Below, one piece after another: positions 55,073 to 64,000 of a stretch of DNA of 64,000 nt. Each line of letters opens with the position of its first letter. The stretch's first letter is position 1. Both the position numbers and the translations under genes were made by a program. The notes beneath the pieces are model-generated. The model did not search any database, was not told where the DNA came from, and saw only the letters and a program-made list of their open reading frames with translations. The stretch is from Fagopyrum homotropicum (lineage: Eukaryota > Streptophyta > Magnoliopsida > Caryophyllales > Polygonaceae). The stretch covers positions 115,986,242-116,050,241 of the forward strand of contig BSWB01000006.1 of the NCBI GenBank assembly GCA_033239125.1, in the 5' to 3' direction.

Positions 55073-57300
55073 ATGGAAGATTGTAAGAATGGGCAGCTAT
55101 CATTCAACATAGAAGAAGAAAAAGTGGAGTTTGTACTCTCCTCCTTGATCAAAGAGCTAGTTGTGAGAGAAGATGTTTTTAACATCATTGATGAAGAAGA
55201 GTCTAGAGAAGTGGTGAGTTCGATCTTGATCAAAGATCTACTTCAAAAGGTTCTAAGCATGAGGATCATTGAGGAAGGGGTGGAACATGCTTGTGATGAT
55301 GAGATTCGAGCATTGGAAGATGCAGAGGAAGAGCCAGAAGCAAGATTTGAAGAGCTAAAAGAAGTCCCGGAAGAAGCTGAAAAAATCGACCTACACAAAG
55401 GAAATCGGGTGATATTTGAAGATGCAAGCCGATTTTTGGCAACAGAAAGAAAATTCGGACAAAAAATTGACCGATTTACTTCAGGGGAAGTCGATTTTTC
55501 TGCTATTTCTCTGACTTCTACAAATTCAATTGCAAGTGTTCTTGGCTGTAGTAGTACAATTACTCAACCTTCAGAGACCTCTCCAATGACATCCCTTGGT
55601 CAGGATACATCAATCAAAGCACCACCATCATTGGAGTTGAAGCCACTCCCTACACATCTAAGGTACGCATTTCTTGGACCTAACTCAACATATCCTGTTA
55701 CAGTTAGTGCAAACTTGAATGATGATGAACTTGAGAAGCTTATGAATGTTCTGAAACAACGTAGGAACGATCTAGGCTATACCATTGATGACCTAGTAGG
55801 AATTAAGCCTTCCGTATGTATGCATAAGATCTTAATGGAAGAGGATTATAAGCCTTCACGTCAACCTCAACGACGGTTAAATCTGATCATGAAAGAGGTC
55901 GTGAAGAAGGAAATCCTTAAGTTTTTTGATGCAAGAATCATATTTCCTATTTCTGATAGCAAGTGGGTGAGCCCACTTCAAGTAGTTCCAAAAAAGGGAG
56001 GAATGACTGTCGTTGCTAACAAGAACAACGAACTCATTCCTACGAGAACAATTACGGGATGGAGAATGTGCAATGATTACCGCAAGCTGAATGTTCCTAC
56101 GAGGAAGGACCACTTCCCTCTCCCTTTCATTGACCAAATGCTTGAAAGGTTAGCACAAAACTCTTACTTTTGTTATCTAGATGGATATAGTGGTTTCTTT
56201 CAGATTCCCATTCATCCAGACGATCAAGAGAAAACCACTTTCACGTGCCCTTGGGGCACGTTTGCCTACAGAAGGATGCCATTCGGTTTATGCAACACCC
56301 CAACCACCTTCCAAAGGTGTATGATGGCCATCTTTTCAGAATACATAGAGAACATCATGGAAGTATTCATGGACGACTTTTCGGTATATGGTTCTTCTTT
56401 TGATGATTGTCTTTCTAACCTTTCTTTAGTTTTTAAGAAATGTGAAGACACTAACCTAGTCTTGAATTGGGAGAAGTGTCACTTTATGGTCACTGAAAGA
56501 ATTGTGTTAGGACATTTTATTTCGAACCGTGGAATAGAGGTTGATAGAGCTAAGATTGAAACTATAGAGAAGCTACCTCCTCCAGCTTTGGTGAAGGGAG
56601 TTAGAAACTTCTTAGGGCATGCCGGTTTCTATAGGAGGATTATAAAGGATTTTTTGAAGATTTCAAAACCTTTGACTAATCTATTGATGAAAGATATAAC
56701 TTTTGAGTTTTCGTAAGAGTGTTTGGATGCTTTCTACAGGATCAAGGAGGCTTTGATTTCAGCTCCTATCATCCAACCACCCGATTAAACACTTTCATTT
56801 GAGCTCGTGTGTGACGCAAGTGACGTATGCGTAGGAGCTGTACTTGGACAAAAGAAGGATGGTCGTACTCAAGCCATCTACTATGCTAGCAAGATGCTAG
56901 ACGAAGCTCAACTGAATTAAGCTACCACAGAGAAGGAGCTTCTTGCCGTTGTTTTTGCATTTGAAAAATTCCGTTCTTATCTTGTAGGTGCAAAGGTGAT
57001 AGTCTATATAGATCATTCCGCCATTTTCTACCTATTCAATAAGAAGGATGCAAAGCCAAGACTCCTAAGATGGATCTTACTTCTGGAAGAGTTCGATCTA
57101 TAGATCCGTGACAAGAAATGGTCGGAGAACTCGGTGGCTGATCATCTTAGCCGTCTCCCACACCTTACTTGCGAGGCGGATGAGCTCCCTATTGACGACT
57201 CGTTTCTAGACGAGCAGTTACATGAGATTGAAGAATGCCTTCATCAGATTTTGAAAGGTAATGACCCATGGTTTGCTGATATTGTCAATTACCTTGTTTG
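55073..57300 (+). pseudogene. Gypsy reverse transcriptase and RNase H (element D)
   Basis: An open frame of 547 codons runs to 56716. An acidic linker leads to the reverse transcriptase: SKWVSPLQVVPKKGG, WRMCNDYRKLNVPTRKDHFP, FCYLDGYSGFFQIPI, RRMPFGLCNTPTTFQR, catalytic MDDFSVYG and LGHFIS. RNase H after the TAA at 56714 carries CDASDVCVGAVLGQ, TEKELLAVVFAFEKF and VADHLSRLPH. Further in-frame stops lie near 56786, 56917, 57101 and 57302. The linker part (55381-55500) is built from AATCG-type palindrome clusters read in frame. Confidence 0.92.
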
Positions 57301-58542
57301 TTAGGAAATCCCACCAGGACTATCATATGCTCAAAGAAAGAAGTTCTTTATAGACGTCCGACATTTTGACTGGAATAAACCTCTACTCTTCAAGAGAGGT
57401 CTTGATGGAATGTTCAGGAGATGCATTTTGGAGGACGAAGTAGAAAGTATCATCCGTCATTTTCACTCTTTGCCTTGTGGAGGACACGCTAGTTCTCACA
57501 AGACATGTGCTAAGGTACTCCAATTTGGCTTCTTCTGGCCCTCTTTATTTAAGGATGTACAAAACTATGTTGTTGCATGCGATGCTTGTCAAAGGACATA
57601 TAATATTTCAAGTAGGAATGAGATGCCCCTCAACAACATCCAAGAAGTAGAGATATTTGATGTATGGGAGTAGACTTCATGGGACCATTCCCATCATCTT
57701 GTGGTAACCAATACATACTTCTAGTTGTAGACTATGTCTCAAGATGGGTAGAAGTTGTTGCTTCTCCAACTAATGATGCGATGGTAGTGGTGAAGTTCAT
57801 CAATAAAATGATCTTCCCAAGGTTTGGGACTCCCCGAACCATCATTAGCGATGGAGGAACGTGCTTCACAGCTCGCCGATTTGAGGCTCTACTAGCTAAG
57901 TATGGGGTAACTCATAAGATCACCACACCGTACCATTCGCAAACAAGCGGACAAGTCAAGATATCCAACAGGGAGATCAAAGGGATTCTAGAGAAGATTG
58001 TCTCTAGAACGACGAAAGATTGGGCAATGAAGCTAGATGATGTATTATGGGCGAACATGACCAATTTTAAGACTCCCATAGGAACAACACCATACAACCT
58101 TGTCTATGGGAAGTCTTGTCACCTTCTTGTAGAGCTAGAGCACAAAGCATATTGGGCCGTCAAATGGCTCAACTTCAACATGAAAGAAGCCGGAGAAAAG
58201 CATTTCTTTGACATCAACAAACTAGAGGAGATCCGCCTGAATGCGTATGAGAACGCAAGGATCTACAAGGAAAGAACGAAGAAGTGGCATGATGATCATA
58301 TCATTCCAAAGGACTTCAAAGAAGGAGACCTCGTTCTCCTATTCAACTCGAGACTTCGACTCTTTCCAGGTAAGCTTAAATCTCGTTGGACAAGACCTTT
58401 TGTTATTAAGCATGTTTTCCCTCATGGTGCAGTTGAAGTATGGGGTGAAAAGTGTGGAAGTTTCAAATTAAACGGTCAACGATATAAGAAGTACACACCG
58501 GAAGCTCCGGTTGAGGAGATTGCTCCTATTCCCCTCCATTAA
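57301..58542 (+). pseudogene. Gypsy integrase (element D)
   Basis: Zinc-binding HHCC: H-F-H in RHFHSLPCGGH, then C-D-A-C in VACDACQR. A frameshift near 57660 separates this from the catalytic core, which begins GVDFMGPF. The core acidic residues lie in VDFMGPF, SDGGTCF and NREIKGILEK. GHLLV-type Athila text (TTPYNLVYGKSCHLLVELEHKAYWA is represented in order) and a C-terminal domain (GDLVLLFNSRLRLFPGK, SRWTRPFVI) end at TAA 58540. Confidence 0.9.
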
Positions 58543-59388
58543 TCATCAAAAGAGCAACGTCTAGCTAAAGACTTTAAACGAAGCGCTTCTTGGGAGGCAA
58601 CCCATGGTAGTTCTAGCCTTTTTCTTTCTTTTTGCTTTAGAATAGCTTAGGATAGTTAGCTTGTTCGTTTGTTTTAGCTTCGTTTTTTGTTTTCCTCGAT
58701 GCGGTCTCAGTTTGTTTGTGTCATAGATTCTAGGAACTTGGTACACTCTTTGAGTATTGATGAAAAAGGTTGATATAAATATGCTTAAGGATGTTTTCAA
58801 GGAACAAAGGAGAATAAATCGACTTACCCTAAGTAAATCGATCGATTCAGACTCTAGAGCAAGTCAATTTTTGACAACACAGAGAAAAATCAAACCAGAA
58901 ATCGACCCAAAAAATCGGCCAATTTTCATCATTAATAGCCGGCCTATACCTTATCCACTCTTCTTCCTCATTCCACACTTAGCCAATTTTCGTGCATTTT
59001 CACTCTAAAAGAGCCAAAAATCGCCCCTCATCCAATCTCCTCATTTGGTAACCATTTTGCACGATTCTTGAGTCTAAACTAAAGCTCTCGCAACAAGGAA
59101 GAAGAATCTAGCAACAACAATCGTGGCAAACTGTTCATTCATCCGGAATTCAGGTTTTTCCATCCAAAACCTAAGTATTCGCTCGATTTTGATTCGTGCT
59201 TAAGAGTTGTTAGATTGTTGTGTTTGTTGGAGGGTTTTGCTTAGAAACAACCCTAAGAAGCTTTTTGTGGTGTTGCATTGGTTAGATCTTACAGATTCGT
59301 GAGTTTGGTTGAAATCGAAGAAAAAATTGGACTAGCCCAGAAAAATCGGCCGATTTTTCCCAAGAACAACCCGATTTTTCTTTGCATA
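58543..59388 (+). other. Non-coding stretch between pol and the env-like ORF of element D
   Basis: It starts with GAAGCGCTTCTTGGGAGGCAA, a phrase conserved downstream of pol in Athila elements and also present, inverted, near 38290-38310 in element A. Two palindrome-word clusters lie at 58816-58926 and 59321-59380; the second ends nine bases before the env-like ATG. Confidence 0.7.
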
Positions 59389-60251
59389 ATGGACTCCATA
59401 AGGAGAACCACTAGGAACTTAACCAAGAAGAAGGGATCTTGTTCTAGGGCACTTACACCACAACCACCACCACCTCCCCGAGCACGACCAAACCTTCATC
59501 CTCCCGCTTCCAAACACAAGAAGAGGTATGAACGCCTCTTAACTCGACCCATTATCCCTCCTCGCTATGTGGTTTTGGATGACTTAGATACGTTGTTTGT
59601 GAGAGAGGATATTGATTGGATGCTGAAAAGAACAGGGCTGAGTCAATTTGCACTTATTACACAAGATGCGTATGTTGAGATGACTCTAGAGTTTGTTAGC
59701 ACTTTTGAGCATGATCCAAGAGATAGGAGTGTTTTCTTTCGGCTTATGGATGAGGTTTATGAGATGTCTATTCCTACATTTGGGGATTTGTTTGGCTTTC
59801 CATAATCTTCTGTAGGCACATTCCCGAGAGAAGTGAGTGCTAGTGCTTTTTGGGAAAGCATCTCCATTGGAGAGGCCGGAAGGGACAGATGGAGACCGGG
59901 GAACTCCAAAGAAAAGAGCATTTACAACCTATCCTTCAAGATAGCTGACTGGATCCTCAGCGAGTCTTTGTTCGCAAGAACGGAGACACCACAGAAGGTC
60001 AAGGCGGATGAGCTTTACATCCTCCATTGTATGACTATAGGTACCATCCTAGACACCACCACCATGCTTGCTGACTATCTTGGGAAGATAACCAACAAGA
60101 AGGCAGGAAACATATGTGTTGGAGGCCTTGTCACTTACGTGGTCAAGGCATTGGAGCTGATTTTTTCCGATTGTCGTTTAGTTGAGAGTGCACACCCCCT
60201 TGGTTCGCAGAGCTTGGGCACTCTACATGTGGCCATATTCGCTCCAAACGG
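59389..60251 (+). pseudogene. Athila env-like ORF (ATHILA ORF-1 type), broken
   Basis: The start is MDSIRRTTRNLTKKKGSC. A Pro-rich stretch leads to KKRYERLLTRPIIPPRYV, then LDDLDTLFVREDIDWMLKRT, EMTLEFVSTFEHDP and FGDLFGFP, the pattern of the plant ATHILA ORF family. TAA at 59803 interrupts; the same frame continues with FWESISIGEAGRDRW and LHCMTIGTILD until element C cuts it near 60251. Position after pol is where Athila elements carry their env-like gene. I see no clear membrane segment here; function is unknown. Confidence 0.8.
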
Positions 60252-61993
60252 TGTGTGCAAGATTTAAATTTATATCCCAAGAAATATGCTTAAAACGAGG
60301 ATGCGAACCCGCAGTGTACGGATCAATTATAGTAAAAGCAAGAATTCTGGGGTGTCGATCTCAGGGACTTAGGTGAAACAAAGCAAGTATAGGTCGTCAA
60401 TGTAACTAATAACCACAAAAGCGATTAAAGCAATCAAAAGATGATAATAAGGTCAATTAAAGGAAATATGCAAATTCTAGGGATTAAAGCATCTAGTTGT
60501 GGTTCCAACTCAAGATCTCAAGATAAGCGGAGAAAGCTGAGATTTTGCAAAGGGAAGGTGTTTCTAAAGTGGAATAGATCACCGGATAAGTCTCACTACT
60601 TACTAATCCCAAACCAAAAGCTTTTATTACCGGGTAAGTCTCAAGGTACTAAGGAAAGGAACTATAATCTCAAACCAACACACCAACTAAGGGAATAGAA
60701 TCAACCTTTACCGGGTAAGTCTCAGGCTATCTCACAAAGATGGGATGAAGGCACACTCAAACCCCAATAAAGGATAAACCTTTATTACCTACACTTATGA
60801 TCATGGGTAAATAAACAAAGGAATTACCGGGTAAGTCTCATCCTAGGCTTGCATTAAATCAGGAAAGGTGTAATAAGAAGAGGATTTGGCAAACTCTAAC
60901 ACTTAACTCTCAGTTTTGGATCAGAAAAGGTCACATTGGTCAGTCAAGTTACCCCGGACGAGATGTTCGTCGACTGAACAAGGTACTCTAGGGTTAAGGT
61001 TAAAGACTCGAGCTTTCAGGGTCCTACTGGGATTAAGATTATTCTATTATCGTCTTTCGCACAACTTTCACCCAATCACCCTAGAATCGCACAAGGAAAT
61101 TAGCCACTCATCATCATGAAAGCAATAATCAAATATATGAGAAGGGAATGAATATTTGAACACAAAAACCTTAAGAACAAGGCTTCAATAATTGAATCAA
61201 ATATCAAACAAATCAACGTTCCTTGGATAACAAATCCAACAAGACAATAAAACCAAAGGGAATCTAAGAAAATCTTACAAATCCCCTCAAAAGCTATCAC
61301 AAGCTATGAACTTCCTTCCTTCAATCTTCAATTCTTCCTTCAAACTTCCAAAAATCCTTCCTTACTGAAGTGTGGAGAATATTGTTGATCAAAAGATGGC
61401 TGAATTGTGGAAAATCTAACCCTTTATATAGGAGAATTATCTTCCAAAGATAATAATATCTTAAAAAGATAATTTCCTATAAAATATACATATCTCTAAA
61501 ATAGATCTCCTAAATATATGATCTTCCTTCCAAAAATCTAGCCTAAAAATATAAGATATCTTCCTTCAAAAAATAAAAGATCTAAGCCAAATAAAATATA
61601 TCTCGCCGGCGCCAGGGTGTTCGCCTCGGTCGGGACGCTCCTCAAGATCACCTCGGTCGAGGTGACACTGTAGCTGACCGAGGTGAATATCAGGTAAATG
61701 TGAAATCTCTAAAATCTCGTCCAAAGTAAATCTTCTTTGTTAATTCCTTGCTCTCCGAGTTCTCTTTTAAGCTCCTGAATGTAGCTCTTATGACTTCTTT
61801 GCTCCTTAGCTCCATTTCGATCCAAAATGTGCCATTTTACCTATGATTACAACAAAAATTGGTGTATACCTCGATTCCTGTAAAGGTAGATGAAACAACA
61901 AAATAATCACATAATATACATTCAAACATGCAGATTATTGAAGATAAAACGTCTAAACAAGTCCCAAAATATAGACTATAATACATGCTATCA
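60252..61993 (-). repeat. 3' LTR of element C
   Basis: Contents: TTACCGGGTAAGTCTCA phrases near 60628, 60708 and 60823; a CCTCGGTCGAGG-type cluster at 61623-61685; a diverged cluster at about 60949-60981; and a TATATAAAG box on the minus strand at 61423-61430. Start and end are inferred by analogy with the other Athila-like LTRs. Confidence 0.75.
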
Positions 61994-63390
61994 AAATACC
62001 CCATACTTGTCCCTTGCTTGTCCCCAAGCAAGTTCCAAATCTTAAGTACAAGATAGAATGGATTATAAGTCATAAAGATCAATGAAAAGTATTTCAAAAC
62101 ATTTTAGTGGTGTGCTCCACTCATAGATCACTCTAAGAGAATGCTTCATGGTATTTAAAATCGAAATATGATCAAAACATTTTATAAATATAAGAAAGTT
62201 GTTCATCTTTGCATAAAGTCATAGAATGCATAATAAATCACAATTATCGAAATTAATCCTGTATAATCCGGTTTAAACCACCAAGTCGATCAACAAGCTC
62301 GAGGTCTCAAGGAATTTTCAAAAGAAGGTCAAGAAATGTGTGAGGGTGGGATGTATATAGGGAATGTGGTGCTAGAATCCGGGAAAAGGATCTTCACTTC
62401 ACTTGCTTTGAACTTCAACATCTTCCACCAATAAGCTTTGCTTATTTTACTTTTTACTTTTTGGGATGCATGGACAGAGGTGCACAATAACCGGAGCCTA
62501 GGAGATCAGCAATCATCAATTTCTCGAGATGGCTCAAACCCTTGATGCACATACCATGACCCGTTAGGAATATCGCTCAATCCGACTTTAGCAAGACACA
62601 AACACCCAGCTATGTGAATGGTGCCGAGTTACTAATCATCATGATTGACTTTCCCAAACCTATTTGTTTCTTTCTAAACTTCCAGCCAACATCTCAACTT
62701 TTCTTTCACTTGCTTGCTTCCAAATTCCCGGATAGGTAAAGGGAGACAAATATATATGAAGGGCTAAGCATGATCAAGAAGAAGGAGAGAAGAGAATGAA
62801 TTGCCTTAATCATCCCACAAAGAAAGTGATAGAACTCATCATGTGGTGTCAACCTTCAAATTCAACATAATTTTGATAAGAATAAAGTATTAAACATGCC
62901 AAAAATTTCAAACTAAGCATTTCGCAACTTAAACATATCATAAAACCTTTCAAACATATAAAGATTTCAAAACCAATCTGCAAACAAAATCATCACTGAG
63001 GTCATATCCAGAAAAAAAGCACAAAAATCGTTTCGAAAAATATTTTAGTTAAACCGCCTCGGTCGAGATGTTCTAAGTCAACGAGGTACTGGACCTCGTT
63101 TGGCAAGAATCGTCCCGGTCGAGGTCATAAAAAATTTTGTTCTTAACTAGTTTTTGACGTTTTTCTCAATCAAATAACCTATATGCATGCATGTAGTCTC
63201 AGATAAGCATATAGAGCATAAGAAAGATCATAAATAACAAGTCATACACATAATGTCAAGTAAGATACATCCAAATACCCCATACTTGGGACACATTGTC
63301 CCATTGGGTCAAAATAAGTCTAAATACAGAATACTCACCGAACATAAGCTGAGCTGCATAATAAATAAAGAAAAGAAATCCCTGTTAGCT
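61994..63390 (-). other. Non-coding 3' interior of element C
   Basis: No coding sequence is seen. A CCTCGGTCGAG cluster occurs at 63056-63126, the same relative place as the internal cluster in element A (between last ORF and polypurine tract). Confidence 0.6.
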
Positions 63391-64000
63391 CTAATCCTGA
63401 TCCGCTGGTGGTGGTGGTGGATATGGGACGTAAGGATGTTGGGATGGATCAAAAGGATAACCCATAGTCTGCTGGAACTGTATCTCCATCATCCTGCGCT
63501 GGTAATGTTGGCCCTCTAGCATATGACGTGCCCAACCCTCAATCTCTCGACGCTGATCATCAAAACGCTCACGGATGTCAACTGTCAGGGCAACATAGGC
63601 GTCGATCATCTGATCTGTGAGGTCATCAATCCTCTGATGTGCTACTGGGTCTCTGACTCTGCGGCGGCGGGATCTGCGCTAAAATGGTGGTGGTGCTGCT
63701 GCCTCCTCCTTTGTCGCCTCGTCGTCTAAGTCGACAACTGGCACACTGGGGCCGGCTATATATGTCCTTGTCTACATGGCAGCACCGCCATCATCATCCT
63801 CAGCTTCCTCCTCTACCTGAGCAGCTGCAGCGTCTCTAGCATCCTCTATATAAGGTATCCAAGCGGTGGACCAATACTGAGGATCGAAGACTGAGAACTG
63901 AGCTGACCACATGATACCCTGAATGGCAGTCTGCTCCTAAGGTATAGCCATGTACGGTGTAGTGAGTCCACGAGGAACCAGAATCCTCCTCGTGATCATC
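63391..64000 (-). pseudogene. C-terminal part of an Athila env-like ORF (element C)
   Basis: On the minus strand the region reads ILVPRGLTTPYMAIP, then a stop, MWSAQFSVFDPQYWS, an acidic EEEAEDDDGG stretch, a stop, the basic R-R-S-R-R-R-R-V-R (a possible nuclear signal), and MIDAYVALTVDIRERFDD, REIEGWARHMLEGQHYQRR and a Pro-rich end (YPPPPPADQD). This coiled-coil plus proline tail is what ATHILA ORF proteins end with. TAG and TAA codons interrupt it. The N-terminal part lies outside the window. Confidence 0.6.

Larger units (their letters stand above)
51009..60251 (+). mobile_element. Athila-like Ty3/gypsy element D: autonomous type, decayed, 3' end lost to element C
   Basis: The order is 5' LTR, tRNA-Asp primer site, gag, protease, reverse transcriptase, RNase H, integrase, a non-coding stretch, then an env-like (ATHILA ORF) region. 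This is the Athila layout. Many stops and some frameshifts exist. Element C inserted within or just after the env-like ORF, so the 3' LTR lies outside the window or is lost. No target duplication can be checked. Confidence 0.9.
60252..64000 (-). mobile_element. Athila-like element C, 3' part (continues past window)
   Basis: A 1.74-kb LTR (60252-61993) reads on the minus strand from TGATAGCATG to a CTTGCACACA-type end, with the polypurine-type tract CAAGTATGGGGTATTTT just inside. Upstream on the minus strand is the tail of an env-like ORF. Its LTR shares ACCGGGTAAGTCTCA phrases and the ACCCGCAGTGTACGGATC block with elements A and B. It inserted into element D. Confidence 0.85.

Overview
The window is eudicot nuclear DNA. 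The evidence is an intact plant bHLH transcription factor gene, two small two-exon genes of the potato inhibitor I family, a broken plant NBS-LRR remnant, and a dense load of plant LINE, Ty1/copia, Ty3/gypsy (Athila-like) and hAT-type elements. I cannot name the species. Only three genes look intact and host-encoded: the bHLH gene (9299-10780, +) and two tandemly duplicated proteinase inhibitor genes (20751-21693 and 32337-33559, both -).

Left part (1-12.3 kb): a LINE 3' end; a 120-bp-period tandem repeat; an old copia element (3613-7065, -) that has lost its whole reverse transcriptase and carries a hairpin-rich hAT-type MITE in its 5' LTR; a second hAT-type MITE with a third nested in it; then the bHLH3/JAM3-like gene.

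Middle part (12.3-33.8 kb): a structurally complete copia element (12877-17620, -, 132-bp LTRs, GTTAA target duplication) sits inside a degenerate satellite with a palindromic core. It is followed by LINE fragments, inhibitor gene 1, copia and NBS-LRR remnants, a non-autonomous hAT element with a tRNA-like module, a LINE with decayed ORF1 and ORF2 (27.5-31.8 kb), and inhibitor gene 2, whose intron carries another hAT-type MITE.

Right part (33.8-64 kb) is a nest of retrotransposons. A Sirevirus-like copia element (+) was invaded by Athila-like element A (34723-41363, -, non-autonomous) and Athila-like element B (42050-45864, +, gag only). At its right end lies a copia LTR fragment broken by Athila-like element D (51009-60251, +; decayed gag, pol and env-like ORF), and D is broken by Athila-like element C (60252 to beyond the window, -).

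The most unusual signal is in the four Athila-like elements. Each carries short three-part clusters: half-site, full palindrome, inverted half-site. They lie at matching LTR offsets, about 275-390 bp and 890-1050 bp from the transcriptional 5' end. The word differs by element (AATCGGCCGATT in A and D, CCACGGCCGYGG in B, CCTCGGTCGAGG in C) but stays self-complementary, and the same word recurs in the internal region of that element. I read this as co-varying, pairing-constrained regulatory or RNA-structural modules. It is an inference from this sequence alone, and I do not know of a prior description.
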